Source of the DNA: Bacteroidia bacterium
GTDB lineage: Bacteria > Bacteroidota > Bacteroidia > 2-12-FULL-35-15
DNA: 64,000 bases
Reading direction: 5' to 3'
Assembly: GCA_030654175.1 (NCBI GenBank)
Contig: JAURXZ010000001.1
Coordinates: 275,685-339,684, forward strand
The notes below the pieces were generated by a model, which was not told the DNA's origin, did not search any database, and worked only from the letters and a program-made list of their open reading frames with translations. A program made the position numbers and the translations under genes. The stretch's first letter is position 1. Every line of letters begins with the position of its first letter. Positions 9,056-18,373 of this stretch are shown here, piece after piece.

Positions 9056-9490
9056 TTAAGGACAATCACACGAATCATTTTCCATTTTCAGATCAATTGC
9101 GGTAACAACTCTTGAAATGGTATCACAATCTGCAATTACAATACGAAGTTTTTTACCGGAAGTGGTAGTACCTTCTATGGCATAAGAAGGACAAGGTTTA
9201 TCATGTACCTGACTTTTATCGTAATTCACTTTTCCTTTACCAAGTGATTCACCTTTACCTAACAATTCTCTTATTTCAGATTCGGTGATCTGTCTGCATT
9301 CCATTCTGCAAGCAGCATGTTTGCTATACTCCAATTTTTGCCAGCCAAGTTCTTCTAATTTAGCCGAACCGGGCATCTGGCAGCCTTTTCCTTTATATAC
9401 GAAACTTACAATAAGCACTCCCAGCAATAAACCGAAACCGTATAATTTTAAGCGCCTGATTAAATCAGAATGTTTTCCTTGAATGGCCAT
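9056..9490 (-). CDS. DUF4258-like membrane-anchored protein
   Basis: 144 residues. One transmembrane helix (about 13-31, LYGFGLLLGVLIVSFVY) follows a short basic N-terminus, so the body is probably periplasmic. The rest resembles the DUF4258 fold, recognisable by SKHAACRMECRQITESEIRELL, the YAIEGTTTSGKKLRIVIAD core and a C-terminal VVTAIDL strand. DUF4258 resembles RelE/BrnT-like folds, but no toxin function should be assumed for an anchored protein. It carries several cysteines, including a C-terminal SCDCP. It lies downstream of ald and ends within 30 bases of a structured repeat. Confidence 0.75.
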   Translation of the reverse strand: MAIQGKHSDLIRRLKLYGFGLLLGVLIVSFVYKGKGCQMPGSAKLEELGWQKLEYSKHAACRMECRQITESEIRELLGKGESLGKGKVNYDKSQVHDKPCPSYAIEGTTTSGKKLRIVIADCDTISRVVTAIDLKMENDSCDCP

Positions 9491-9568
9491 GAGAGATGTA
9501 ATATTTAATATTTAATATTTTTTAAAATGAGACGTAATATTACCTATTACATTTAAAATATTACATCA
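9491..9568. repeat. Fold-back AT-rich spacer
   Basis: The words atgtaatatttaatattt and acgtaatattacctattacat alternate between ald and the DUF4258-like gene and can pair with each other. Confidence 0.45.
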
Positions 9569-10786
9569 TTATATGCCTGACATCAACAGATTGATATCCT
9601 TATAAGGAAGTTTAAACATTTCTCCCAATACACGATTAGTAAGTTTACCATCGTAAATATATATTCCATTACGAACACCTTCATCTTTGCGCAACATGTT
9701 TTTTACGCCACCTTCTTCACCGATATTTAAAAGGATAGGAGCAAAGATGGTACTTAATGCATAAGAAGCAGTGCGTGAAACACGTGAAGCAATATTAGGA
9801 ACGCAATAATGAATAACACCAAACTTTCTGAACACAGGCTTGGCATGATTGGTTACTTCGGATGTTTCAAAACAACCACCCTGATCTATACTTACGTCAA
9901 TGATCACTGAACCGGTTTTCATTTCACTTACCATTTCAGATGTTACCACAAGTGGTGTACGTCCATGTTGTGAGCGCATTGCACCAATAACAACATCGGC
10001 AGTTTTTAAATGTTTTGCTAAAACGCGTGGTTGAATTACGGATGTGAAAATTCGTGTTCCAATATCACTTTGTAAACGTCTTAAACGATAAATAGAGTTG
10101 TCAAACACCTTTACAGATGCACCTAATCCCAATGCAGCACGGGTGGCAAACTCACCAACGGTACCGGCACCAATGATCACTACCTCAGTAGGGGAGATTC
10201 CGGAGATACCTCCCAAAATCGAACCTTGTCCATTGTTTACATTACTCAAATACTCTGCTGCAATTAATATAGAGGTGCTGCCTGCAATTTCACCCATAGA
10301 GCGGATAACAGTATAAATACCATCATCATCTTTAATCCAGTCGAAAGCAATAGCAGTAATTCTTTTAGCCATTAATTGTTTAAGGAAATCTTCAGGCTGA
10401 ACAGTAAGCTGTAATGCAGAAATGAGTGTTTGGTTTTGCTGCATCATTTCAATTTCCTGTGGTGAAGGAGGTGCTACCTTTAAAATAAGGGTTGCTTTAT
10501 ACACCTCTTCGGCACTATATACAATTTCAGCTCCTGCTTCACTATAATCGTGGTCCTGGAAATTTGCCATTTTACCGGCATTGGTTTCTATAACTATATG
10601 ATGTCCGTTATTAACAAGCAATGCAACAGCATCTGGCACAAGGGCTACACGGTTCTCCTGAAAAGAGGTTTCTTTGGGAATACCAATAAATAGTTTGCTT
10701 TTTTTACGACCCACTTCAAGCGTTTCTTCTTGTGGCATTAAAGCTATTTGGGTTAACGATGCAAGAAGTTCTTTGGATGTTTTCAT
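9569..10786 (-). CDS. ald: Alanine dehydrogenase
   Basis: 405 residues of the AlaDh/PNT family. The N-terminal domain starts with IGIPKETSFQENRVALVP, which holds the substrate-binding arginine and lysine region. The Rossmann NAD-binding motif is VVIIGAGTVGEFATRAALGLGA (split here as VVIIGAGTVGEF and following), with GAMRSQHGRTPLVV and DVSIDQGGCFETS motifs of the family further on. It interconverts L-alanine and pyruvate with NAD. The protein is about 30 residues longer than the classic 370-residue enzyme owing to an N-terminal extension, which is common in Bacteroidota. It lies in the porX-tsaE-ald gene order known from the phylum. Confidence 0.92.
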   Translation of the reverse strand: MKTSKELLASLTQIALMPQEETLEVGRKKSKLFIGIPKETSFQENRVALVPDAVALLVNNGHHIVIETNAGKMANFQDHDYSEAGAEIVYSAEEVYKATLILKVAPPSPQEIEMMQQNQTLISALQLTVQPEDFLKQLMAKRITAIAFDWIKDDDGIYTVIRSMGEIAGSTSILIAAEYLSNVNNGQGSILGGISGISPTEVVIIGAGTVGEFATRAALGLGASVKVFDNSIYRLRRLQSDIGTRIFTSVIQPRVLAKHLKTADVVIGAMRSQHGRTPLVVTSEMVSEMKTGSVIIDVSIDQGGCFETSEVTNHAKPVFRKFGVIHYCVPNIASRVSRTASYALSTIFAPILLNIGEEGGVKNMLRKDEGVRNGIYIYDGKLTNRVLGEMFKLPYKDINLLMSGI

Positions 10787-10820
10787 TTTTTTAATGAATG
10801 TAAGTTTGTAATAAGTCCGG

Positions 10821-10828
10821 CAAAGTTA
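10821..10828 (-). promoter_or_regulatory. Bacteroidota-type -7 box before ald
   Basis: On the minus strand this reads TAACTTTG, a match to TAnnTTTG, 35 bases upstream of the ald start. No clear -33 TTG was found, so this is a candidate only. Confidence 0.45.
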
Positions 10829-10869
10829 TGAAATCTAATGACTATTTATTTAAATAGGAGAGGAGTTAT

Positions 10870-10940
10870 CAAAGGAGGGGTGTTAATAGATATTAGATAA
10901 CAGTTCTAAGATCCAACATCTAAAATCTAACATCCAACAT
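10870..10940. repeat. Word-like spacer between tsaE and ald
   Basis: Repeats of gatattagataacagttctaag, atccaacatctaaaatctaac and atccaacatctaattg make up this spacer. It shows the same style of decaying low-complexity repeats as the other gaps. Confidence 0.4.
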
Positions 10941-11360
10941 CTAATTGTTGTTCGCGGAAATTGTTCGGATCTCGTCTTTCACAGTAATATTAACTCTTAC
11001 GAAATCGGGAGGTAGTAATTCCGCTATTCTTTCGGGCCATTCAATAAAACAGTAGGCGTTGGAATAAAAATAATCCTCATAGCCCATGTCATAAGCTTCG
11101 GCTTCTGAATTAATTCGATAAAAATCGAAGTGGAAAATTTTTTCACCTTTTTCTGAAAGATATTCATTCACTATTGAAAAAGTAGGACTACTCACGGTAT
11201 TGTTAACACCCATTACCTCACATAATGATTTAATCAGAGTGGTTTTTCCTGCTCCCATCTGTCCATAAAAGGCAAATATTTTTTTATCCGGACAGGCAGC
11301 CAATAATTTCTTTGCAGCCGAAGGGAGTTCAGAAGTACTATTAATAATGATCTGTTGCAT
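10941..11360 (-). CDS. tsaE: tRNA t6A biosynthesis ATPase TsaE
   Basis: 139 residues, the usual length. Walker A is GQMGAGKTTLIKSLC (about 33-47); switch region SSPTFSIVNEY, and HFDFYRI with the conserved D/Y/R, then IEWPERIAELLP identify TsaE. The protein supports TsaB-TsaD in adding N6-threonylcarbamoyl to A37 of ANN-decoding tRNAs. It begins one base after the porX stop codon, so the two are almost certainly co-transcribed and translationally coupled. Confidence 0.93.
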   Translation of the reverse strand: MQQIIINSTSELPSAAKKLLAACPDKKIFAFYGQMGAGKTTLIKSLCEVMGVNNTVSSPTFSIVNEYLSEKGEKIFHFDFYRINSEAEAYDMGYEDYFYSNAYCFIEWPERIAELLPPDFVRVNITVKDEIRTISANNN

Positions 11361-11361
11361 T

Positions 11362-12915
11362 TTACTTAGCGCTCAATGTTATAAAAGGTATTATCATTTC
11401 TTCCAATGAAACTCCACCATGCTGGAAAGTATTGCGGTAATAGTTTACGTAATAATTGAAATTGTTGGGATAGGCAAAAAACTTATCTTCTTTCACAAAA
11501 ACAAAACTTGTGCTTACATGTTGTTTTGGTAAAAATGCATCAGCCGGATTCCGAACCTCAAAAACATCTTTCTTTACATAATCCAGGCTTTTACCTTGCT
11601 TATACCGTAAATTGGTATTTACATTTTTATCACCTACCACTTTGGATGGTTCGGTAACTTTAATGGTTCCATGATCAGTTGTGATTACCAGTTTGCATTT
11701 TTTAGCTGCAATTTGCTTTAAAATATCATGTAAAGGAGAATGCTCAAACCATGATAAAGTAATGGAACGATATGCTTTTTCATCATCAGCCAATTCCCTG
11801 ATTATTTCCATTTCGGTACGGGCATGGGATAGCATATCTACAAAGTTATATACGATCACATTCAACTTGTTTTGCATTAAGTTGCTCATGTTCTCCGATA
11901 ATTTTTTACCAGCTGCATGATTGGTAATTTTATTGTAACTTGTTTTCACATCCTTACCAAGGCGTTTCAGTTGCTCAAGAAGCAATTCTTCCTCATGCAA
12001 ATTTTTCCCGCCTTCTTCCTCATCATTCAACCATAATTTTGGAAAACGTTTTTCAATTTCCGAAGGCATTAATCCTGCAAAAAATGAATTACGGGCGTAT
12101 TGAGTGGCAGTTGGCAAAATACTGCTGTATAGATCTTCTGTTTCTATTTTAAAATACTCGGATATGATGGGCTGGATAATTTTCCATTGATCATAACGCA
12201 AATTATCAATAAGTACTAAAAAAGTGGTTTCAGGCTTATCAAGTAATGGAGCTACTTTGGCTTTGAAAAGTGTATGCGAAAACAAAGGAGGATTAGGTGT
12301 TTGACCATTCAACCAACCTATATAATTATTTTCAATGAACTTACAGTATAACTTATTGGCTTCTTGTTTCTGCATTTTTAAGATCTCCATCATACTCTCA
12401 TCTTTGCTAGTATCCAACTCCAGTTCCCAATACACCAATTTTTTATACACCTCAACCCATTCAGCCCAATTTAACCGGTCACCAAGTGTCATACCGATCT
12501 GGCGGAATTCCTGCTGGTAATTGGAGGTGGTTTTTTCGCTGATAAGACGTTTGTTGTCTAAGGTCTTTTTCAGGGAAAGTAATATCTGATTAGGGTTAAC
12601 AGGTTTTATCAGGTAGTCCGAAATTTTTGAACCAATAGCATCTTCCATCAAAAACTCTTCTTCACTTTTTGTGATCATTATAACAGGCAGTTCAGCATGT
12701 TTGGATTTCAGACGATTGAGTGTTTCTAAACCTGAAAGACCGGGCATATTTTCATCAAGCAATACTGCCGAAAAGTGATTTTTTTCAACCAATTCCAAAG
12801 CCTCATCACCGCTGTTAGCCGTTTGTACTTCGTATCCTTTATCTTTCAAAAATAAAATATGTGGCTTTAATAGATCGATCTCGTCATCAGCCCAAAGTAT
12901 GTGTATCTTATCCAT
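11362..12915 (-). CDS. porX: PorX: response regulator with PglZ-type phosphatase/phosphodiesterase domain
   Basis: 517 residues. A CheY-like receiver occupies about 1-120, with the phosphoacceptor Asp in VLLDENMPG, Thr in MITKS and Lys in YLIKPVN. A helical linker follows, then from about 205 a PglZ/alkaline-phosphatase-like domain with LIDNLRYDQW, the nucleophile-bearing PTATQYARNSFF, NFVDMLSHA and TTDHGT metal-ligand motifs, all intact. PorX is the cytoplasmic regulator of the type IX secretion system, working with the kinase PorY and sigma factor SigP in studied species. Neither partner is in this window. It heads a porX-tsaE-ald run on the minus strand. Confidence 0.93.
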   Translation of the reverse strand: MDKIHILWADDEIDLLKPHILFLKDKGYEVQTANSGDEALELVEKNHFSAVLLDENMPGLSGLETLNRLKSKHAELPVIMITKSEEEFLMEDAIGSKISDYLIKPVNPNQILLSLKKTLDNKRLISEKTTSNYQQEFRQIGMTLGDRLNWAEWVEVYKKLVYWELELDTSKDESMMEILKMQKQEANKLYCKFIENNYIGWLNGQTPNPPLFSHTLFKAKVAPLLDKPETTFLVLIDNLRYDQWKIIQPIISEYFKIETEDLYSSILPTATQYARNSFFAGLMPSEIEKRFPKLWLNDEEEGGKNLHEEELLLEQLKRLGKDVKTSYNKITNHAAGKKLSENMSNLMQNKLNVIVYNFVDMLSHARTEMEIIRELADDEKAYRSITLSWFEHSPLHDILKQIAAKKCKLVITTDHGTIKVTEPSKVVGDKNVNTNLRYKQGKSLDYVKKDVFEVRNPADAFLPKQHVSTSFVFVKEDKFFAYPNNFNYYVNYYRNTFQHGGVSLEEMIIPFITLSAK

Positions 12916-13053
12916 ATTATAAATTATTAAATATTGGTTTCATTCTTGAAATTGTAAAGTTAAACGAATGTACTCTTAATTATATTGTTTTAAAGTTTTT
13001 AACATTATTTGGGACTATTGACAAACACTCATTATCAATATCCCCCTGGTTAT

Positions 13054-13638
13054 CTATTCACTCTTCAATTTTCGAATAATATCTGCTAAAGACTTCCCAA
13101 GGTTTTCGATAGAAGCATGTAATTTTTCATCTTTCAGTTTTCCGTTTTCATCAAAAGCGTCTTTGGCATGCGGCACTGCAATTTGTTTTGGCAAAACCAT
13201 AACCTTAATGTTCCCTAAAATCCATCTTAGAGCAGAAAGTCCGCGCAAACCTCCCAATGCCCCATCTGAAGCGCTCATCAGGCAAGCCACTTTACCATCA
13301 AATGCTTTTAAGGGTGTCATTCCTTTAACAGGACGGGAAACCCAGTCGATAGTGTTTTTTAATACACCAGAAACAGAACTATTATACTCTGGAGAAGCGA
13401 TCAGAAAACCATGGTGTTCTATCATCAGGTCCATCAATTTTTTTCCATTTTCAGGAATTCCATGTTCCTTTTCAAAGTCACCATCATAAAGAGGCATAGG
13501 GAAATCCCGTAGATCTATTATTGTTACTTCTGCCCCTGCATTTCTGGCACCCTCCGCAGCAATTGCTAATACTTTTTTATTAAACGAGTCTTGACGGGTA
13601 CTGCCCGCAAAAGCCAATATTTTCGGTTTAGATTCCAC
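13054..13638 (-). CDS. NAD(P)H-dependent FMN reductase
   Basis: 194 residues of the flavodoxin-like fold FMN_red family. The N-terminal phosphate loop is AGSTRQDSFNKKVL (about 11-24), and SPEYNSSVSGVLKNTIDWVSR (given in two parts: SPEYNSSVSGVL and KNTIDWVSR) is the signature of the family. These enzymes reduce FMN, quinones or azo compounds with NAD(P)H; the physiological substrate cannot be stated. It stands alone, with long spacers on both sides. Confidence 0.9.
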   Translation of the reverse strand: MESKPKILAFAGSTRQDSFNKKVLAIAAEGARNAGAEVTIIDLRDFPMPLYDGDFEKEHGIPENGKKLMDLMIEHHGFLIASPEYNSSVSGVLKNTIDWVSRPVKGMTPLKAFDGKVACLMSASDGALGGLRGLSALRWILGNIKVMVLPKQIAVPHAKDAFDENGKLKDEKLHASIENLGKSLADIIRKLKSE

Positions 13639-13940
13639 TTATTTCTTTTAATTGCAATTTTAATCCAACATTGTCCGGTTTAGGCTTAATATTCGTTAAA
13701 AGCCTGTTTTTAATAGCTGAGAAAAAGTGTTGAGAAAAGAAAAAACCGGGTAAGAGATTTCTGAGAGGGGAGAAGAGTTTTATGTAAATATGATAAAATA
13801 GATCTTTTTTTTTTTTGCGAACGTTGTGCAAAAGCTTTGTGAACTTTGTGGTAAAAAAAACTTAAGCGCAAGAACTCAAAGCGAATCGTAAAGGACCGCA
13901 AAGATTAAAATAAAAGCTGATAATCAAATGGAGAGGAGTT
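13639..13940. repeat. Intergenic region with fold-back low-complexity repeat
   Basis: No gene is supported here. From about 13805 to 13905 the sequence ttgcgaacgttgtgcaaaag, ctttgtgaactttgtgg is followed by an approximate complement (aactcaaagcgaatcg, aaaggaccgcaaag), giving a large imperfect hairpin built of words around CTTTGTG. GGAGAGGAG sits at 13930. Confidence 0.5.
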
Positions 13941-14037
13941 TGCGTGAGGGATTGCAGCGAAAATCCTTTCCCGATTTTTATCGGGAAAGATTGAAGCGGA
14001 AAGCCCGCCCCGCAGCGCAGCGAAGGTACACGCCCAA
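13941..14037 (+). repeat. Structured dispersed element, copy 3
   Basis: The outer stem is GCGTG/CACGC, changed on both sides relative to the GCGTT/AACGC copies. Stem A is AATC-C-TTTCCCGAT..ATCGGGAAA-GATT. Stem B is degenerate (CCCGCAGCGCAGCGAAGG). It lies 33 bases beyond the fahA stop codon. Confidence 0.85.
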
Positions 14038-14070
14038 ATAAATCGAAAATGATAATAATTGAAAAGAAAC

Positions 14071-15342
14071 CTATTTAGCCTCCAATACTTTGCCTTTGGC
14101 TTCACCAAATCCAATACGTACACCGTTTTTTTCGCAATACCCGCGCATGATCACTGTATCATTATCATTGATGAATTTGCGTTCGCTGCCATCTTTTAAT
14201 GTAACAGGTTTGGTTCCTTTCCAGGAAAGTTCAAGCATAGAGCCGTAAGAATCAGGTGTTGGCCCGCTAATGGTGCCGGAAGCCATCAGATCACCAATAT
14301 TAATATTGCAGCCATTTGAAGTATGGTGCGCCAATTGCTGCTCCATGGTCCAGTACATAAATTTATAGTTGGATTTACAAATGTTAGTTTCTTCGCCTTT
14401 TTCGGGTTGAATTGCAACTTCAAGATTAATGTCGATGTTTTTATCTCCTTTGTATTCAAGATAAGGAAGCACTTTGGGCTCTTGTTTGTATCCGGCAGTG
14501 CGGAATGGTTCCAAGGCATCCAATGTAACTATCCAGGGTGAAATTGTAGAAGCGAAATTTTTAGCCAAAAATGGTCCCAGTGGAACATATTCCCATGTTT
14601 GGATGTCGCGAGCACTCCAATCGTTGAATAAAGCTAATCCAAAAATATGATCATCAGCAGCTTCTGTTGAAACGGAATCCCCTAATTGTGTTTGTTTTCC
14701 AATAATAAAGCCCACTTCCAATTCAAAATCCAATAATTTAGTAGGTCCAAAAACAGGAGAGTCAGCATCAGCAGGTTTTGTTTGTCCTTTTGGACGGTGA
14801 AAAGGCGTGCCTGAAACAATGATGGAGGAAGCCCGTCCGTGATAGCCTACAGGTAAGTGTTTCCAGTTAGGTAATAAAGCATTTGCGGGGTCGCGAAACA
14901 TAGTTCCTACATTTGTTGCATGATCCACGCTGGAATAAAAATCGGTATAATCGCCTACTTTTACAGGCATTTGCATTTGCACATTACTCATAAAATTTAA
15001 AACCTTATATCTGGCATCTTTATTATCGCGCAAATCGGGATTATTAATGCTTAAGAGATTAGAAATGCGGTGACGTAATGATCTGCACAATGGTTTACCC
15101 AATGCAATAAAATCATTCAGGTATTGATTACTGAAAACCGAGTCATCAATTTTGAAATCATCTAAAAAACCCAGTTTATTAAGTACGGATAAGTCAAGTA
15201 CCTGATCTCCAATAGCTATACCAACACGGGAGTTGGAACTTTGAGTTTTGAAAATTCCGAAAGGTAAATTCTGTATTGGAAAATCACTGTTCGAAGGTAC
15301 TTCTATCCATGATTTTAATGAAGGGTCGTTTGCTTTTATCAT
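14071..15342 (-). CDS. fahA: Fumarylacetoacetase
   Basis: 423 residues, the expected length. The N-terminal FAA_hydrolase_N domain (FGIFKTQSSNSRVGIAIGD) precedes the catalytic domain. The latter carries DFYSSVDHATNVGTMFRD with the catalytic His, GYHGRASSIIVSGTP, the metal ligands in DFELEVGFIIG, and NDWSARDIQTWEYVPLGPF. It performs the last step of tyrosine and homogentisate breakdown, giving fumarate and acetoacetate. No other gene of that pathway is nearby. A TATTTTTG box just upstream of the ATG would make a nearly leaderless transcript, but that is weak. Confidence 0.95.
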   Translation of the reverse strand: MIKANDPSLKSWIEVPSNSDFPIQNLPFGIFKTQSSNSRVGIAIGDQVLDLSVLNKLGFLDDFKIDDSVFSNQYLNDFIALGKPLCRSLRHRISNLLSINNPDLRDNKDARYKVLNFMSNVQMQMPVKVGDYTDFYSSVDHATNVGTMFRDPANALLPNWKHLPVGYHGRASSIIVSGTPFHRPKGQTKPADADSPVFGPTKLLDFELEVGFIIGKQTQLGDSVSTEAADDHIFGLALFNDWSARDIQTWEYVPLGPFLAKNFASTISPWIVTLDALEPFRTAGYKQEPKVLPYLEYKGDKNIDINLEVAIQPEKGEETNICKSNYKFMYWTMEQQLAHHTSNGCNINIGDLMASGTISGPTPDSYGSMLELSWKGTKPVTLKDGSERKFINDNDTVIMRGYCEKNGVRIGFGEAKGKVLEAK

Positions 15343-15494
15343 TCGGCAAAAATAGCAAATTCAATCAGATAATGAGGCTATTTGGAAATGAGTTTTGAGT
15401 AATTAGCAAAAGGCCAATAAGCAGGCTCTAATTTGGAAATAATTAATTTTATTTTCAAATTAACAAATTTTTTAATTATCTAATTGATTTATTA

Positions 15495-15502
15495 TATCTT
15501 TG
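15495..15502 (+). promoter_or_regulatory. -7 box for the DUF5723-like gene
   Basis: TATCTTTG, an exact match to the Bacteroidota TAnnTTTG -7 element, 27 bases before the ATG at 15530. The -33 region is T-rich without a clear TTG. Confidence 0.6.
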
Positions 15503-15529
15503 ACTTTTTGCACAGGACATAATTATTTT

Positions 15530-17056
15530 ATGAGAAAAATTTTTATCCTTTTTATTTCGTTACTATCCTTCTTTTCAGCAGTATCTCAGGAAAGACTGGG
15601 TATGGCCAACAGTAACTATTCCAGTGTTAATAGCATATTTCTTAACCCTTCATCTTCGGTAGATTCACGAACTTTAATGCAGTTCAATCTGGTAGGGGCC
15701 AATATATACGTGATGAATAACCTGGTGTACATGCCAAAATTCAGGGTTTGGATGGACAAAAGTTCTGATTTGCAGGATCCAAAGCTTAATACTTCCGGCC
15801 CTTTCAAAAAATTTCTATACACCAAAGCTGAAATTAACGGGCCCACACTTGTAGTGAGCAACAAGGAAATAGGCTATGGCTTTTTTATAAGAGGGCGAGT
15901 GGAGGCAAGTGTTAATAATATACCGGAGGAGCTCACCAATTTATTGATCGAACAAAAGATCGACACTGCTAAAAATTTAGATATTGATATTAGAAATACA
16001 AGAATAAGCCAAATGGCATGGGTAGAATATGGCGTGAATTTCGGAAAGATGTATTTCAAACATGGAACTGAAATGATCACTTTAGGAGGTAATGCTAAAT
16101 ACCTTACCGGGATCAATATTGCCTATGGGAATATTTTCAGGCTTAATGCCCAGGTTAATGATACCAAATTGGATATTGCAAATCTTAGGGCTAAAATCAG
16201 ATACAATGAACCAGGCTGGAATACCGGAAAAGGGATAGGTATAGATTTTGGTATAACCTATAAAAAGACCCTGAAATATTTAGAGAACTATTATGCAAAT
16301 TCCCCAAAATCAAATTGTAAATACATTGATTATAAATACAAATTTGGTCTGTCTTTATTAGATCTGGGGGCAATACGATTTACTCAAAACACCTTTATAG
16401 GAGATGTTTCCGGAAGCACATTAATTACAGATTTTAAACACACTGATCTTGACTCAGTGATCCGTGCAGATTTTAACGTTACTCAGCAAAAGAACCAGCC
16501 CATTATGGCTTGTCTTCCAACAGCTATCAGTGCACAGGCTGATTTTAATCTAGGCCATCATTTTTACTTTAATGCTTCTGCAATACAGGGTTTAACTACA
16601 GCAAGAATAATTGGGGTACAACGTACCAATTTAGTATCTGCAGCGATCCGTTATGAACGTAGGAATTTTGAAGTAGCTATTCCCCTTACCTTGCACAGGT
16701 ATATATATCCCCAGCTTGGATTTGCTTTCCGGTTCAGGACTTTTGTATTAGGCCTGGATAATGTGCTGCCTCTTGTGGTAAAAAATAATACGTATGGGGC
16801 TAGTGTGTATTTTAATCTGGGTATTGCTTTGTTTAAAAATCCTGCCTGCAAGGCTTCTAAACCGAGATATATTGCTCCTAAAAAGAACTACGAAGGATAT
16901 ACATTCCTCTCTCTTAAAAACAAAAGCAAAAGACGCATTGCTGCTGATGGAAAAGGTGAGGCACCTGATACTGTGGGTAGTAAAGGTAAAAAAGCTTCCA
17001 GGAAAAAAGGCAAGAAAAAAGGAATATTCAAATCCAGAAGAAGTAGAAAACTATAA
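15530..17056 (+). CDS. DUF5723-like outer-membrane beta-barrel protein
   Basis: The ATG at 15530 opens a clean signal peptide (RKIFILFISLLSFFSAVSQ, cleavage near residue 19-20), so the upstream TTG at 15500 is not used; length 508. The mature start, GMANSNYSSVNSIFLNPSSS, matches the DUF5723 family of Bacteroidota outer-membrane proteins. The body shows alternating beta-strand segments ending in aromatic residues. The last 45 residues or so are a Lys/Arg/Ser-rich tail (KGKKASRKKGKKKG, FKSRRSRKL), unusual after a barrel. Function is unknown; links of relatives to gliding or surface structures are unproven. The gene is monocistronic. Confidence 0.75.
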   Translation: MRKIFILFISLLSFFSAVSQERLGMANSNYSSVNSIFLNPSSSVDSRTLMQFNLVGANIYVMNNLVYMPKFRVWMDKSSDLQDPKLNTSGPFKKFLYTKAEINGPTLVVSNKEIGYGFFIRGRVEASVNNIPEELTNLLIEQKIDTAKNLDIDIRNTRISQMAWVEYGVNFGKMYFKHGTEMITLGGNAKYLTGINIAYGNIFRLNAQVNDTKLDIANLRAKIRYNEPGWNTGKGIGIDFGITYKKTLKYLENYYANSPKSNCKYIDYKYKFGLSLLDLGAIRFTQNTFIGDVSGSTLITDFKHTDLDSVIRADFNVTQQKNQPIMACLPTAISAQADFNLGHHFYFNASAIQGLTTARIIGVQRTNLVSAAIRYERRNFEVAIPLTLHRYIYPQLGFAFRFRTFVLGLDNVLPLVVKNNTYGASVYFNLGIALFKNPACKASKPRYIAPKKNYEGYTFLSLKNKSKRRIAADGKGEAPDTVGSKGKKASRKKGKKKGIFKSRRSRKL

Positions 17057-17230
17057 TGTTTTTGGTTTTAAGCCGGCCGGCTGTTTACTATCAACAACTG
17101 AAGACAAAAAGACCATTCCTCAGCGTTTTAGATTTGTTTAATTTTCATTTATTATTACATAATCCGCTCTTTAACAGGCTTTTAAATCATTTTTTTGGAA
17201 GCATAGAATATTTATTAAATCAAAACAAAA

Positions 17231-17261
17231 CCCCTAACAAAGTTTCAAACTTTATCAGGGG
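17231..17261 (-). terminator. Terminator downstream of transketolase C-subunit gene
   Basis: The palindrome CCCCTGATAAAGTTTG / AAACTTTGTTAGGGG (minus-strand reading) is followed on that strand by TTTTGTTTTG. It has the same skeleton as the hairpins at 3139, 48781, 52073 and 52160. Confidence 0.7.
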
Positions 17262-17348
17262 CATAAGCTAAGAACATAAGTTCTTATAAATTTCAAATAA
17301 CCTTTCAGCGATTAAGCATAAAGAAGACTTTATTGGTATAAACTTCTT

Positions 17349-18320
17349 TTATAAAACAACTGAGGCTGGTTTTCTACTCATCACCTTTTTTACTGCATTA
17401 ACAATATTCACAGTATCCAGGCCATATTTGGTCATCAACTGATCAGGCGTTCCACTTTCTCCAAAACTGTCATTTACCGCCACCATTTCAATTGGTGTAG
17501 GAAGTTCGCGGGCTAGTAACTGAGCGATACTATCGCCAAGGCCACCATTCATTTGATGTTCTTCCGCTGTAACCACACAACGTGTTTTTTTTGCGGATGC
17601 AATTACTGCTGCATTATCTAAAGGTTTGATGGTATGAATATTTATGATTTCCACACTGATTCCCTGAGCAGCCAATTGTTCTCCTGCTTCAATAGCTTTC
17701 CAAACCAAATGTCCGGTTGCAAAAATGGTTACATCAGTTCCTTCGTTAAGCATCACTGCTTTACCGATCTCAAATTTTTGATCGTTCGGAGTGAAATTAG
17801 GAACATTCGGGCGGCCAAAACGAAGATAAACCGGGCCAACATACTCCGCAATAGCAATAGTTGCTGCTTTGGTCTGGTTATAATCGCAAGGATTAATAAC
17901 TACCATTCCCGGTAACATTTTCATTAACCCCAGATCTTCTAATATCTGATGAGTAGCACCATCTTCGCCAAGGGTTAAACCGGCATGTGAAGCGCATATT
18001 TTTACATTTTTGTTAGAATAGGCAATTGACTGGCGGATTTGATCATAAACACGGCCTGTAGAGAAATTGGCAAAAGTACCTGTAAAAGGTATTTTACCAC
18101 CAATGGTTAAACCTGCAGCAATACCCATCATATTGGCCTCAGCAATACCAATTTGAAAAAATCGCTCCGGATGATCTTTTGCAAATGCATCCATTTTTAA
18201 GGATCCTGTTAAGTCAGCGCACAATGCCACTACGTTAGGATTATTTTTTCCTAATTCAGATAATCCAGCTCCAAAGCCTGAACGGGTATCTTTTTTTTCA
18301 GTATACGTGTATTTTTTCAT
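17349..18320 (-). CDS. Transketolase, C-terminal subunit
   Basis: 323 residues covering the pyrimidine-binding and C-terminal domains of transketolase (FGAGLSELGKNNPNVVALCADL, shown here in parts FGAGLSELGKN and VVALCADL). Typical motifs are FFQIGIAEANMMGIAAGL with the catalytic glutamate, HAGLTLGEDGATHQ, and the YLRFGRP segment. With the separate N-terminal subunit at 20352-21197 it should form a complete thiamine-diphosphate enzyme of the pentose phosphate pathway. Split transketolases normally have adjacent genes; here 2.0 kb carrying a receiver gene and a VWA gene separates them, all on the same strand. Confidence 0.92.
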   Translation of the reverse strand: MKKYTYTEKKDTRSGFGAGLSELGKNNPNVVALCADLTGSLKMDAFAKDHPERFFQIGIAEANMMGIAAGLTIGGKIPFTGTFANFSTGRVYDQIRQSIAYSNKNVKICASHAGLTLGEDGATHQILEDLGLMKMLPGMVVINPCDYNQTKAATIAIAEYVGPVYLRFGRPNVPNFTPNDQKFEIGKAVMLNEGTDVTIFATGHLVWKAIEAGEQLAAQGISVEIINIHTIKPLDNAAVIASAKKTRCVVTAEEHQMNGGLGDSIAQLLARELPTPIEMVAVNDSFGESGTPDQLMTKYGLDTVNIVNAVKKVMSRKPASVVL

Positions 18321-18373
18321 GTTTTTGGGTTATGCTATTTTCTTGGGGTTTAAAATTGTAGCCTTTTCAGCTA

